This document shows, one piece after another, positions 26,316-37,400 of a DNA stretch of 64,000 nt; positions within the stretch are counted from its first letter, which is position 1; each line of letters starts with the position of its first letter. The notes under the pieces are model-generated. The model worked only from the letters and a program-made list of their open reading frames with translations. It was not told the DNA's origin and ran no database searches. Source of the DNA: Gracilibacter sp. BRH_c7a (GTDB lineage Bacteria; Bacillota; Desulfitobacteriia; Desulfitobacteriales; Syntrophobotulaceae); assembly GCA_001516055.1 (NCBI GenBank), contig LOEZ01000040.1:62001-126000 (forward strand). The letters run 5' to 3'. A program made the translations under genes and the position numbers.

Positions 26316-26347
26316 GGTGGCAAGATATCAATCAGATATTTGCCACC
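26316..26347. repeat. REP-like palindrome A3 between convergent genes
   Basis: GGTGGCAAGATATC...GATATTTGCCACC. The outer arms match elements A1 and A2 (GGTGGCAA/TTGCCACC) while the core differs. The 16 bases TAGCAAAAGGTGGCAA at its left edge are identical to 825-840. It may also end transcription of buk and the UPF0182 gene. Confidence 0.65.
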
Positions 26348-26379
26348 AAAAACGAATTACATATTACAAAAAAGTGTGG

Positions 26380-29085
26380 TTATTGCTGCTCTACCAAATC
26401 CGCTAAAGATTTTAGCATCTCACCTAGCTGATCGCCGTAGTTGCCGTAATCAGCCCAGCGTCCTTCTCGAGCTGCTGTCTCCATGTCCAGGTACAGCTGG
26501 TTAATTTTACTCACTAGATCATTAAGGTTGTAATCAATAATCGGCTGATCATCATCACCTGGTTCACCTGGCTCACTAGGCTGGTTAGGGGTCTCATCTT
26601 TGCTCACTCCGAATAGTTTCTCCAAGGCCATATCAAGGGAACTTTCCATCACCAGTTTATCATTATAGAAGACGATAACCCGGCGCAATTCGGGGACACT
26701 ACGGCTTTGAGACAAGATGTAGAGCGGCTCTACATAAAGGATATTATTGTTTATAGGAATGGTTAGCAAGTTACCTCGAACAACTTGGGATCCACCCGTA
26801 TCCCAGAGAGATATCTGCTGAGATATTTCAGGATCTTGATCGATGTATGCCTCAATCTGGCTCGGTCCTTCTACCAGTTCACCACGAGGAAAGTTAAACA
26901 GTTTTAGTTTACCATAGTTATCTCCATCATTACCTGCAGCCAGCCAGCCCACCATATTGTTTCGGTTTAAAGGAGTGAACGGCTGTTTCAGGATGAATTC
27001 GGCCGCATCCTCACCAGGCAGCTGCATAATGACATAGTAGGGCTCGACCCTAACTTCGGATCCTCCATATTTCTCTACTGGAATCTCCCAGACATTTTCT
27101 CTGTTATAGAAATCCATGGGATCAGTCATATGATAGTTCCGGAGCATGCTCGCTTGAATCTCAAAGTAATCCACCGCATAACGTTTATGGTTCTCTAAGA
27201 CTTGAGGGAATTCTGCTCTTTCTTTTATCAACCCTGGAAAAACGCCTTCCCATGCTTTAAGTATAGGATCGTTCTCATCAAATTTGTAGATGCTTATATC
27301 TCCATTATAGGCATCAATCACAACTTTAGCTGAATTACGAATATAATTGACTCCGCCAGTCGGTTGAGAATACGGATAGAGATTAGAAGTAGTATAAGCA
27401 TCTACGATCCAGAATATCCTGCCATCAGCTACAACCGGATAGGCGTTACTATCCAGATGCAAAAAGGGAGCAGCCTTACTTATCCTGTCTAAGATATTGC
27501 GGTTGTAAAGTATGCGGCTTTCGGCTGTAATCTCATCTGAGAATAATAGGATAGGTTTACCGAACTTGATAGCATAGAGGATTCGTCTTATTGTGTTAAG
27601 CTCAACCCCATCTTCTCCCTGATACTGAGTTACCATCTCGGAGCCTTCTACTGGATGGCCGAATTCTCCGTTAAGAGTGCCTACTACCACGAATTGGTCT
27701 GTCATCTCTCCAAAATAGATCTCAGGTCTAGTTAGAGGGATGTTAACTTCACTTTTAACTGGAATATCACGAAGGTAATAGGTGGGATGACCGTTAGCTG
27801 TGATGGCATTAACTGGAGACATCACAGTACCGTAACCGTGGGTGTATTTGAAATGACGGTTTATCAGAGTTTGGGCTTGGTCGGGAAGTGATTCGATATT
27901 GAGTTCTCTCAAGGATAACATAACTTGATTATACTTATCGTCAAATCGATAGCGGTCGATATCTATATCTTTAAACTCGTAGTAAAGACGCAAAGACTGA
28001 TTTTGTTGATAATGTTGCTGTAAGGGACGATAATCAAGTAAACGGATGTTATTGATTGTAGGTTGGTTATCTTCTAGAATACTTGAAGTAATTCCACTGT
28101 CATCTACATTGTACTCCACTTCTTCCATATTCGACAAACCATAAGCATCGCGGGTAGCTTGAATATGGTGTGCTATATAAGGAGTTTCTCGAACAAGTTG
28201 ATTGGGGCCTACTACAAACTTTTCAATAATTCCTCCATAGACGCCGCCTATTATTGTTACGATTATTAATAAGGCCGGAGCAGCTAATAGTATTCGGACC
28301 TTTTTTAATTTAATATTGACCAGAAGCGCGACGGCCAATAATGCACCAAGAACTTGCTGGATTTTCAGTAGAGGAAGATGAACATGGACATCAGTATAGC
28401 CTGCCCCAAATAGGGAAGACGACGGTGATACTAGTACTCCAGCCATAGCCAAGCCTCGAGTCAGGGTATACCAGACCATTACGATGCCTAATAACACTGA
28501 GAGATGTATAGTAGCTTGAGCTGACAGCTGAGGCTTAAAGCGAGCGAAGGATAAGGCTCCCCCAATAACATAGGCTGCAATAACGAACGAAATGGTTAAA
28601 AACAGAAGACTAACTAAGATGCCACTTAGAACTGAATAGAGGGGATAGCTAAATAAGTAATAACTAAAATCCCTTCCCAAGATTGGATCAACCTGTCCGG
28701 TGGGAGTAGAATTTAATAGCAATAAAATCTTATCCCACATCTGAGGTAGTATCCATACCCAGAAGAGAGAGATGCCAAAGGCGATTAGGGTGAGGACTTT
28801 TTTACTAATGCTAAATTGTTGATGTCCAACCGGTATTCCTTCAATTTTTCTCAAGCGCTTAATTCTAAACTGTTCCACCAAAGGAAGAACATTCAAGAGG
28901 ATAAAAGCGAACCCTATCGCCCAAAGTGCTGATTTAATCAGTAGTTCAAGTAAAATAGGTTTTAGAAAAACCTGGGAAAGGTCAAGGCTTTGATACCACA
29001 AATAATCAGTATAATATGCTACTGCGACAATCGCTATTAGTATTAATGCCCCAAGAATGAACGGAATCTTATATTTTCTTAACAT
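26380..29085 (-). CDS. UPF0182 family membrane protein
   Basis: A 901-residue protein. About seven transmembrane helices lie in residues 1-290, then a large domain with VRETPYIAHHIQATRDAYGL, YTHGYGTVMSPVNA and PTGGVNYIRNSAKVVIDAY, all typical of UPF0182/COG1615. It ends with a proline-rich linker and a short helical tail. Function unknown; the domain is predicted outside the cell. Ribosome site TTGGAGG on the minus strand. Confidence 0.9.
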   Translation of the reverse strand: MLRKYKIPFILGALILIAIVAVAYYTDYLWYQSLDLSQVFLKPILLELLIKSALWAIGFAFILLNVLPLVEQFRIKRLRKIEGIPVGHQQFSISKKVLTLIAFGISLFWVWILPQMWDKILLLLNSTPTGQVDPILGRDFSYYLFSYPLYSVLSGILVSLLFLTISFVIAAYVIGGALSFARFKPQLSAQATIHLSVLLGIVMVWYTLTRGLAMAGVLVSPSSSLFGAGYTDVHVHLPLLKIQQVLGALLAVALLVNIKLKKVRILLAAPALLIIVTIIGGVYGGIIEKFVVGPNQLVRETPYIAHHIQATRDAYGLSNMEEVEYNVDDSGITSSILEDNQPTINNIRLLDYRPLQQHYQQNQSLRLYYEFKDIDIDRYRFDDKYNQVMLSLRELNIESLPDQAQTLINRHFKYTHGYGTVMSPVNAITANGHPTYYLRDIPVKSEVNIPLTRPEIYFGEMTDQFVVVGTLNGEFGHPVEGSEMVTQYQGEDGVELNTIRRILYAIKFGKPILLFSDEITAESRILYNRNILDRISKAAPFLHLDSNAYPVVADGRIFWIVDAYTTSNLYPYSQPTGGVNYIRNSAKVVIDAYNGDISIYKFDENDPILKAWEGVFPGLIKERAEFPQVLENHKRYAVDYFEIQASMLRNYHMTDPMDFYNRENVWEIPVEKYGGSEVRVEPYYVIMQLPGEDAAEFILKQPFTPLNRNNMVGWLAAGNDGDNYGKLKLFNFPRGELVEGPSQIEAYIDQDPEISQQISLWDTGGSQVVRGNLLTIPINNNILYVEPLYILSQSRSVPELRRVIVFYNDKLVMESSLDMALEKLFGVSKDETPNQPSEPGEPGDDDQPIIDYNLNDLVSKINQLYLDMETAAREGRWADYGNYGDQLGEMLKSLADLVEQQ

Positions 29086-29346
29086 TTATCGACCTCCAAA
29101 AATCATTTTATTTAAGCTTAACATAATATTACCTAAGACGTCATCCATATTTTTCCCGAAAACAAAAACTTATATAAGTAGGTATTTGGAATTGAAACTA
29201 TGTGATAAATCTGATTATTTAGTTTTTTTTGTTGAAATAGGATTGCTTGTAAAGCTAAATTCACATACAATGGATATTAAAGAAAACAAAATTTAACGGA
29301 TAATATTGGAAAATGACGAATAGAGATGAAGAAGGGAATATTAAAA

Positions 29347-31071
29347 ATGAAATGGTTTGTTAATTTAAGAACAAAACATAAGTTAATAGTTTCCTTTTCG
29401 ATTATGATTTTGATAGTTGTATTAACTGGTTTGACAGGTATAGCGTATATGACCAACATGCAGAAGAATATGAATTCTATATATGATGATAAGTTATTAC
29501 CAATTATGCTGATCAATAATATCCAACTTAATCAAGGTTCTGAAAAATCACAAATCTCAAAGATCTCTGAAAACCCTGAAGATGCCATTGCGATTCAAGT
29601 AGCTGCAGATGCTTTAAGAAAACTTGCAGCAGACGATGATCTTCAAATTAAACAGTATAATTTAGAGAATACAAGTTTGGAAGAGAAATTCTTAGTTGAA
29701 GAGTACATTACTAAGAATCAGAACTTTAAAGATCTCAGTAATCAGATATATGACGATTCCAGCGTAGGTGATTATACAACAGCATTGGCAACATCTGAGA
29801 TAGCCTCAGAAGAGCTGAATGAAAAAGAAAGGATACTAAAAGATCTAACAGAGAGAAATATGTCTATGGCTTCAACTCTAAAATCCTCATCTGAGGAAGA
29901 ATTTAATTTTGCAAGAAAAGTAATGATTGGTTTAACTTCTTTAGGCATTTTCTTAGCGATAATATTTAGTATCTTGATTGGACGGATAATCAGTAACCCT
30001 ATTACTGTAGCTGTAGAGCATTCTCAATTGTTTGCCCAAGGAGATTTTTCTCAAGACTTACCTGATACCTTTTTACATAGGAAGGATGAGATGGGGGATA
30101 TTGCAATCTCTCTTAATGCGATCGGTAATAATATGAGAAGAATGTTCACGGAAGTGAAGAATAGTATTGAGGAGATGAGAACATCCAGCCAAGATTTATC
30201 TGCCTCTGCTGAAGAAGTAACAGCTCAGGGGTATAGCACAGACTCAGGAACCCAAAAAATTACAGAAGGTATGCAGGAAGCCTCAGCTTTTTCCCGTGAA
30301 ATAGCTGCTTCCGGTGAAGAAATAGAGAGAGGATTAGTACAACTTTCACAAAATGCTGTTGAAGGGACTAAGATAGTTAAAGAAATCGAGCTGCGTGCCA
30401 TAGAAATGAGAACAAATGCAGAAGCTTCAAGAACAGAAGCGCGCAACGTCTATCAAATTAAGCAAGCAGAGATACTTGGAGCTATTGAAGAAGGTCAGGT
30501 AGTTAATGAGATAACTGAAATGGCCAAGACTATCTCCGAAATTGCTAATCAAACGAACTTACTTGCACTCAACGCTGCTATCGAAGCCGCAAGAGCAGGA
30601 GAACAGGGGAAGGGTTTTGCTGTTGTGGCAGATGAAGTTAGAAAGCTCGCTGAGGAGTCTTCGAATACAGTCATAGGTATTCAGGAAGTTATCGAGAAAG
30701 TCCAAACTGCCTTTAAGAATCTTTCTCAGAATTCTCAAGATATATTATTGTTTATTGATGGAAAAGTGACACCAGATTATGAAGTATTAGTAGAAACAGG
30801 TGTCCATTATGCTAAAGATGCTGATACTATCGGGAAAATAGTGGAGGGCTTCGCAGCTACTTCTCAACAAATATCTGTATCTATTGTACAGGTTAACAAA
30901 ACTCTGGAAACAATGTCAGCAAGTGTGGGAGACGCAACGGTCAATTCCCAAATGATTGCTGAAAACATTAAAGAGACTGCCAGAGCCATGGAACAAGTTG
31001 CTAATGTAGCTCAGATACAGGCTCAGTTAGCAGAGAGACTGAATACAATGACTCAAAGTATTAGGGTCTAA
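29347..31071 (+). CDS. Methyl-accepting chemotaxis protein
   Basis: Two transmembrane helices (about residues 11-35 and 187-210) enclose a four-helix-bundle-type sensor; a HAMP region ([18 protein letters not shown]) and the signalling hairpin with tip [41 protein letters not shown] follow. ATG 29347 (MKWF...) follows GAAGGGA; ATG 29326 is possible. The segment between HAMP and tip is unusual in composition ([26 protein letters not shown]), so the helical heptads may be irregular. Ligand unknown. Confidence 0.92.
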   Translation: MKWFVNLRTKHKLIVSFSIMILIVVLTGLTGIAYMTNMQKNMNSIYDDKLLPIMLINNIQLNQGSEKSQISKISENPEDAIAIQVAADALRKLAADDDLQIKQYNLENTSLEEKFLVEEYITKNQNFKDLSNQIYDDSSVGDYTTALATSEIASEELNEKERILKDLTERNMSMASTLKSSSEEEFNFARKVMIGLTSLGIFLAIIFSILIGRIISNPITVAVEHSQLFAQGDFSQDLPDTFLHRKDEMGDIAISLNAIGNNMRRMFTEVKNSIEEMRTSSQDLSASAEEVTAQGYSTDSGTQKITEGMQEASAFSREIAASGEEIERGLVQLSQNAVEGTKIVKEIELRAIEMRTNAEASRTEARNVYQIKQAEILGAIEEGQVVNEITEMAKTISEIANQTNLLALNAAIEAARAGEQGKGFAVVADEVRKLAEESSNTVIGIQEVIEKVQTAFKNLSQNSQDILLFIDGKVTPDYEVLVETGVHYAKDADTIGKIVEGFAATSQQISVSIVQVNKTLETMSASVGDATVNSQMIAENIKETARAMEQVANVAQIQAQLAERLNTMTQSIRV

Positions 31072-31104
31072 CTCATTAGACAATTATCTTGTGTTAATGT
31101 TCAT

Positions 31105-31139
31105 GGAGCCGAGGTGTTATTCTATCATACCTTGGCTCC
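31105..31139. terminator. Hairpin between convergent mcp and psd
   Basis: GGAGCC-AGGT pairs with ACCT-GGCTCC around a loop; it overlaps the last codons of psd. It lacks a T run in either direction, so its strength is uncertain. Confidence 0.45.
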
Positions 31140-32018
31140 TAAACGTTCTCCCATATAAATCATTGTTTCGATACCTTGTTCAGTGTTCGAGAGGATATCA
31201 CCATCAATCTTAACAGTATTCTCCTTGAGAAAAACTATTAATGTTGAACCACCGAATTTAAAATATCCTTTTTCAGAGCCCTTTTCCACATGTTGATCAG
31301 GCACATAAGTTTGGACTATGGAGCCGACACAAGTTGCTCCAACCTCCATAATCACGATTTGCCCAAAATTATCTGACTGGAAAAGAGTAAATTCTCTTTT
31401 GTTTTCACAATACAAATTAGCTATCTTCTGCAAAGCAAGTGGACTCACGGAATAATAATGACCTTCTACTCTGGAAGTTAAAGACGGTATACCGCGATCG
31501 GGAAAATGAAACCTGTGATAATCTGAAGGACATAATCTTATGATTATACATGTTCCCTTATCATAGGTTAAGGCCAAATCTTTGTCTTGGAATAAATCTG
31601 CTAAAGAGTAATAGCTTCCTTTAACTTGTAGTAGTTTTGTTGCATCAATATTCTGCCAAGCAAAAACTCTACCATCTGCGGGAGAAACAAGGATATTAGA
31701 TTGGAGTATGATCGGTCTGCTTCCTGATTTCAGTTCTCTAATGAAAAAATCGTTAAAAGTTCGGTAAGAGGATATATCCTCGTTTTTTGCCTCACCCATA
31801 TCTATCTCCAAGTTGGACACAAAATTCTTTATTTGTCTCGAACTGAATCTCGTATCTTGGAGTTTGCCATATAAAGAAGAAAATATTTTTCTTTTTAGAA
31901 TAGATTCTAACGCCATAGAGCCTGATCTTGTATAGTAAATCCACTTTAAGAACTTATAGCCAGCGACCTTTTCTTCCTTTTGTTCACCCGTTTTCCTGTC
32001 TTTGAAATAGATAGACAT
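31125..32018 (-). CDS. psd: Phosphatidylserine decarboxylase proenzyme
   Basis: Makes phosphatidylethanolamine from phosphatidylserine at the membrane. Family blocks: [37 protein letters not shown] and the self-cleavage site [10 protein letters not shown], where Gly-Ser cleavage yields the pyruvoyl group (GGST in place of the common LGST). The length of 297 residues fits the clostridial form. Convergent with the chemoreceptor gene. Confidence 0.94.
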   Translation of the reverse strand: MSIYFKDRKTGEQKEEKVAGYKFLKWIYYTRSGSMALESILKRKIFSSLYGKLQDTRFSSRQIKNFVSNLEIDMGEAKNEDISSYRTFNDFFIRELKSGSRPIILQSNILVSPADGRVFAWQNIDATKLLQVKGSYYSLADLFQDKDLALTYDKGTCIIIRLCPSDYHRFHFPDRGIPSLTSRVEGHYYSVSPLALQKIANLYCENKREFTLFQSDNFGQIVIMEVGATCVGSIVQTYVPDQHVEKGSEKGYFKFGGSTLIVFLKENTVKIDGDILSNTEQGIETMIYMGERLGAKV

Positions 32019-32045
32019 TAAAGCCTCCTATATGTATTTATTTGT

Positions 32046-32126
32046 TTAAAGAATACTGATTAACGCAATCATATAGGCTAGAATTAATACCCCGAAAAAA
32101 ATTATTTTTTTATGAGAACTCTTCAT
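32046..32126 (-). CDS. 26-residue single-helix membrane microprotein
   Basis: ATG at 32126 follows AGGAGGTATAACAAGA on the minus strand. The product is MKSSHKK plus one hydrophobic helix (IIFFGVLILAYMIALISIL) and a stop. A strong ribosome site and a clean transmembrane segment support it; no homologue is known to me. It lies just upstream of psd in the same direction. Confidence 0.5.
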   Translation of the reverse strand: MKSSHKKIIFFGVLILAYMIALISIL

Positions 32127-32342
32127 TCTTGTTATACCTCCTGCGATAATAGTAAGTCCATTAAATAATAACATATTTACTAAAGCATGTCGCAATTATT
32201 GGATTATACCTTAGTATTGCTTAATATTGTTTCGTAATTTTACGATATAAGTAGTGTTGACAGTTTACTTTCTTATAAGATATCTTTTTGTTATAAGTGA
32301 AAAAATAGAAAAATTACTAACTATAAGAATTGGAGAGGAATA

Positions 32343-33152
32343 ATGGATTATTCAGTAATCGTCGGGATTATTCTTGGTATTAGTGCGGTTGTAGTGGGCA
32401 TGATTGCGAAAGGGGCAAGCATAGCTGTTCTAATCAACCCTGGAGCAATGATCATTATCTTTGTTGGAACTGCCGCTGCTATTGCAAACGCTTTCACGTT
32501 AAAAGAAATTAAAAGAATTCCAACCCTCTTTAAGGTTTTGTTCACCGAACAAAAATTATATGATCCTGCAAGCATTATTAAATTATTAGAAGATTTGTCA
32601 CGCCAAGTTCGTAAAGAAGGTCTCTTATCCTTAGAGGCAAATATTGAAGAAATAAACGATCCATTCATTAAAAAAGGTCTGGAAATGATTGTCGATGGAG
32701 TAAACGAACAATTCTTAAATGATTATATGCAAACAGAAATAGAAATGATGGAGGAACGACATCACGCAGGTGCTCTGGTTTTTTCTCAGGCTGGAATGTA
32801 CGCTCCAACGTTAGGAGTTCTCGGTGCTGTAGTTGGTTTGATAGGAGCACTTGGGAATTTGGATGATACTGAAAAGCTTGGACATTCCATAGCTGCGGCC
32901 TTTGTCGCAACCTTATTCGGAATTTTTACTGGATATGTTCTGTGGCATCCTTTTGCCAACAAATTAAAACGTAAATCATCTGAAGAAGTCATTATTAAGA
33001 ACATGATCCTAGAAGGATTAATTCAAATATTAAATGGGAGTAACCCAATGCAGCTCAAACAGAAGATGATGGCTTTTCTTAACCCACAGGATAGGGCTAG
33101 GTTAGAAAAAATGGAAATGGAAAGTGAAATCCAAAGCAATGAAGAAGAATAA
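32343..33152 (+). CDS. motA: Flagellar motor stator protein MotA
   Basis: Four transmembrane helices with the family patterns VGMIAKGASIAVLINPGAMIIIFVGT, MYAPTLGVLGAVVGLIGAL and AFVATLFGIFTGYVLWHPF; 269 residues. Forms the ion channel of the flagellar stator with MotB. Ribosome site GGAGAGG. No other flagellar genes are in the window. Confidence 0.95.
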   Translation: MDYSVIVGIILGISAVVVGMIAKGASIAVLINPGAMIIIFVGTAAAIANAFTLKEIKRIPTLFKVLFTEQKLYDPASIIKLLEDLSRQVRKEGLLSLEANIEEINDPFIKKGLEMIVDGVNEQFLNDYMQTEIEMMEERHHAGALVFSQAGMYAPTLGVLGAVVGLIGALGNLDDTEKLGHSIAAAFVATLFGIFTGYVLWHPFANKLKRKSSEEVIIKNMILEGLIQILNGSNPMQLKQKMMAFLNPQDRARLEKMEMESEIQSNEEE

Positions 33153-33900
33153 GGGTATGAAGAAGAAACATGAAGAGCATATAGATGAGACGTGGCTGAT
33201 ACCTTATGCGGACATGCTTACTTTACTGTTGGCTTTATTCATCGTATTATTCGCTATGAGCCAAGTTGATTCCAGCAAATTTCGTGAATTGAAAAGAGCA
33301 CTGGAATCAGCATTTAGCGGGGGAGTAGGTATAATAAGTAGTGACAGTAATATACCCGAACAAGATGATAATTCCCCAAATCCTCTAGATCCTGATCCTC
33401 TCAACGAATTCTTATTAGAGGATGAGAGGCTTCAGCAATACAAAAAAATGCTGGATGAATATTTTCAAGAACAAGGGCTAGAGAAATCTGTTACGAACAG
33501 TATTACAGAAAAAGGACTACAAGTGTCTATCCAGGAAATGGCCTTGTTTGATTCAGGTAAAGCAATCTTACATCCTGAAGCGTTGGATGTTATTACTAAC
33601 ATATCAGTAATCCTTGGTGATATGGATAACTATGTTGAGATATCAGGGCATACAGATAATCTCCCGATCTCTACTTCAGAATTCCCATCTAACTGGGAGC
33701 TTAGTGTGGCCAGATCATTAAATGTTATGAAGTATATGCTTACAAACCAAAAACTTAATCCAGCAAGGTTTTCTGTTGTGGGTTACGGAGAATATAGACC
33801 AATACGTTCTAATGAGACTGAAGAAGGAAGAGCAGCAAACCGAAGAGTTGAGTTATTAATCTTAAGGATGTTCATGAAACCGCCACCAACCGATGGATAA
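33139..33900 (+). CDS. motB: Flagellar motor stator protein MotB
   Basis: A basic N-terminus, one helix containing the essential ion-binding Asp25 (PYADMLTLLLALFIVLFAM), a linker and an OmpA-like peptidoglycan-binding domain (ISGHTDNLPIS...NWELSVARSLNVMKYM... GRAANRRVELLI). It overlaps motA by 14 bases; ATG 33139 is chosen, with GTG 33124 and ATG 33157 as alternatives. Confidence 0.94.
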   Translation: MKKNKGMKKKHEEHIDETWLIPYADMLTLLLALFIVLFAMSQVDSSKFRELKRALESAFSGGVGIISSDSNIPEQDDNSPNPLDPDPLNEFLLEDERLQQYKKMLDEYFQEQGLEKSVTNSITEKGLQVSIQEMALFDSGKAILHPEALDVITNISVILGDMDNYVEISGHTDNLPISTSEFPSNWELSVARSLNVMKYMLTNQKLNPARFSVVGYGEYRPIRSNETEEGRAANRRVELLILRMFMKPPPTDG

Positions 33901-33911
33901 AAGAGAAAGGT

Positions 33912-33946
33912 AAAAGGGACGTAACAAAAATGTTACGTCCCTTTTA
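33912..33946 (+). terminator. Terminator after motAB
   Basis: Stem AAAAGGGACGTAAC / GTTACGTCCCTTTT with a six-base loop. Symmetric, so it can also serve the convergent usp gene. Confidence 0.9.
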
Positions 33947-33965
33947 TATATGAAGATTCTTGAAG

Positions 33966-34409
33966 TTAGGCTTCATTAGGTTTAACAACTAAAACAGGAC
34001 ATTTAGCTTTTAGCAACACCCTCTGGGTAACACTTCCGAAGAAAGCACTGGCCAGTGGATTATGACCAATACTGCCGATTACAATCAAGTCGATTCCTAC
34101 TTCTTCAGCATAGTCCAAAATAACTTGTGGTGGATTACCAGGTTCAACCACCTTTGTAATCTTGATATTCTCATGTTCAACATTTTCTAACGCCTCATTG
34201 ATGACTTGTCTGCCACCTTCCACGGAATCTTCATGAGACAGCTGAATACCATGAGGAAAAGTATATCCGGCAAAGTAAGCTTCCGGAGTAAAAGTTACAT
34301 TAATTATCGTGATTTCAGCATTTAGTCCTCTTGCGAGATTCACGGCTTTAACTAAGGCTTCTTGAGATGTAGGAGAACCGTCGATAGGTACTAAGATTTT
34401 TTTTACCAT
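33966..34409 (-). CDS. Universal stress protein (UspA family)
   Basis: A 147-residue alpha/beta nucleotide-binding protein. It starts MVKKILVPIDGSPTSQEAL and ends with the ATP-binding loop GSIGHNPLASAFFGSVTQRVL and CPVLVVKP. ATG 34409 is preferred to GTG 34421. Role in stress survival; exact partner unknown. Confidence 0.93.
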   Translation of the reverse strand: MVKKILVPIDGSPTSQEALVKAVNLARGLNAEITIINVTFTPEAYFAGYTFPHGIQLSHEDSVEGGRQVINEALENVEHENIKITKVVEPGNPPQVILDYAEEVGIDLIVIGSIGHNPLASAFFGSVTQRVLLKAKCPVLVVKPNEA

Positions 34410-34483
34410 ACAATCACTCACTTTTTTTCAATAATTATAACATGGCTTTTGTATTTATTCTATTGGATTATTTATTTTTTTTA

Positions 34484-37400
34484 TTATTTAAGTTTCATTA
34501 AAAGTTGACCTGATTTTACTAGTTGACCTTCAGAGATCAATATAGTATCAATCTCTCCCACCTCAGGAGATAGCACATTGGTTTCCATCTTCATAGCATC
34601 AATAATAAAGAGGCTCTGTTTTTTTGCCACTTTCTCGCCTTCGGCAACAAAGATTTTAGCTATACTTCCCGTTATTGAAGAACCGATATGTTTAGGGTTC
34701 TTCGGGTCAGCCATCACAGTGGCATCATTGACCACTTTTTCCTCAAAATTCTTATCGAAAACCTTCATCTCTCTTCTATTGCCATTAACTTCAAAGACAA
34801 GGGTTTTATAGCCTTCGGGATCTACTTCGCTGACTTCTACCAATTTGACAATCATTATCTTGCCTTCATCAAGTTCTATTTCACTGGTTTCGCCTTCTTT
34901 CAGACCATAGAAGAACACATGGCTTTCAAGATTATAGAGATGTCCGTATTCAGCAAGGTTCTTAAGATAATCACTATAGACCTTGGGATATAGAGCATAG
35001 CTCAAAGCGTTTCTTATATTAGCTTCTACTAGAAACTCATTGTTAAGCTTATCTTTAAGCCCCTCGAAATCTATAGGTTCCAGAATCTCGCCGGGTCTAC
35101 AGGTTAGAGGCTGTTCACCTTTAAGAATCATCATTTGTAAATCTTTAGGGAATCCTCCCTCAGGTTGCCCCATCATTCCTTTAAAATAATCCAGAATAGA
35201 ATCAGGATAAGTTAAATTCTGTCCTTTTTCCATAATGTTTTCCCTAGTCAAGCCATTTTGAACCATGAAGATAGCAAGATCACCAACTGCTTTGGAGGTA
35301 GGAGTAACTTTAACTATATCACCCAGCATTTCATTAACGTCTTTGTACATCTCTTTGACTTCTTGGAACTTGTGACCTAAACCAAAACTCTCTACCTGAG
35401 GCTTAAAGTTGGAGTATTGTCCTCCGGGTATTTCATACTTATATATTTCAGCTGTGCCGGATGCGAGCTCAGATTCAAATTGTTCATAGACTACTCTGGT
35501 CTCACTCCAATAATCACAGAGTCTTTGAATATCGTGTAGACTAAGGCCTGTATCAAATTTAGTATTTTCAAGAGCTGCGATAACTGAATTAAGAGCGGGT
35601 TGACTAGTAAGTCCGGACATTGGACTTAAAGAAGTGTCTACGATATCTACTCCTTCTTCAGCTGCCATAAGGAGGGTAGCTACCCCGTTCCCACTTGTAT
35701 CATGGGTATGCAGGTGAATGGGAATAGAGATTTCTTCTTTAAGGGCTTTTATAAGCTTCGCTCCCGCATATGGTTTGAGTAAACCTGACATATCTTTAAT
35801 TCCTAAGATATGAGCTCCCATTTTCTCAATCTCTTTTGCCTTATTAACATAATACTTTAGTGAATACTTATCTTTTCTATCATCTAAAATGTCACCGGTG
35901 TAACATACACATACTTCTGCGATCTTTCCTGTTTTCATAACTTCATCGAAAGCAACTTCCATACCTTTGAGCCAATTAAGGCTGTCGAATATCCTAAAGA
36001 TATCTATCCCTTGACGAGCAGCTTCCCCGATAAAAGTCCTAATTAGGTTATCGGGATAATTGGTATAGCCAACAGCATTCGCTCCCCTGATTAACATCTG
36101 GAAGGGTATATTGGGAATAAGCTTCCTGAGAGCTTGGAGTCTTCTCCAAGGGGATTCTCTCAAAAATCTATAGGCAACGTCAAAGGTAGCACCGCCCCAC
36201 ATCTCCAAGGAGAATAGGTCCTTAGCTAAGACCGAAGTAGCCTCCGCAATCTTAAGCATATCCTTAGTCCTTGTTCTTGTAGCTAAAAGAGATTGATGCG
36301 CATCCCGGAAAGTGGTGTCCGTAAGCAGTAGTTTATCCTGATCCTTGATCCAGGAGACAAACCCTTCAGCTCCTCTTTGATCTAATATCTGTTTTAGACC
36401 TGTAAGATCTGAATTCACTTCTACCTTAGGGACAGGTGCAATATTATAATCTCTTTTAGTATTTTTAACTTCATTAACAATTTTTTCACTGATAAATTTG
36501 AGAATTTTAGTTTCGTAATCCTTTTTAGGTTTGATATCAAAAAGTTCCGGAGTGTCATCTATGAAATGGGTGTCACATTCTCCACTTATGAACTTCTCGT
36601 GATTGAGAACATTGATCAAGAAAGCTTCATTCGTCTTAACCCCTTTGATATTCATCTCCTTGATAGAACGAATAGCTTTTTGAGTAGCATCTTCAAAGGA
36701 TCTAGCCCAGGAAATAATCTTGACAAGCAGACTATCATAATAGGGAGAGATAACTGACCCAGTATATCCGTTACCTCCATCGAGTCTGATACCGAAACCG
36801 GAACTTGATCTGTAAATATCAATCTTACCTGTATCAGGCGCAAAATTATTCAAGGGATCTTCGGTAGTTATTCGGCATTGAATCGAATAGCCCCGTGGTT
36901 TAATTGAATCCTGGGATGGTATTCCTATTTTCGGAGAATCCAAGGGGTACCCCTGAGCAATAAGAACTTGACTCTGGACGATATCTATACCTGTGGTCAT
37001 TTCCGTGATAGTATGTTCTACCTGTATTCTGGGGTTCATCTCGATAAAATAATGGTTACCTTGCTTATCAACAAGAAATTCTACTGTCCCTGCATTGACA
37101 TACCCGACTGCCTGGGCAATTTTCAGAGCATCTTGACATAATCTCTCTCTAAGCACAGCGGAAATAGAGAGAGCTGGTGTAAATTCAACTATCTTTTGAT
37201 GACGTCTTTGGATAGAACAGTCTCTTTCGTGAAGATGAACAATATTCCCGTACTTGTCTGCTAAGATTTGTACTTCTATATGCTTTGGTTTATCCAGATA
37301 TCTTTCGATAAAGATATCATCTATTCCGAACGCTTTTCTGGACTCAGCTTTGGCACTTTTATATTCTCGGGATAAGTCTTTCTGACTGTGAACCACTCTC

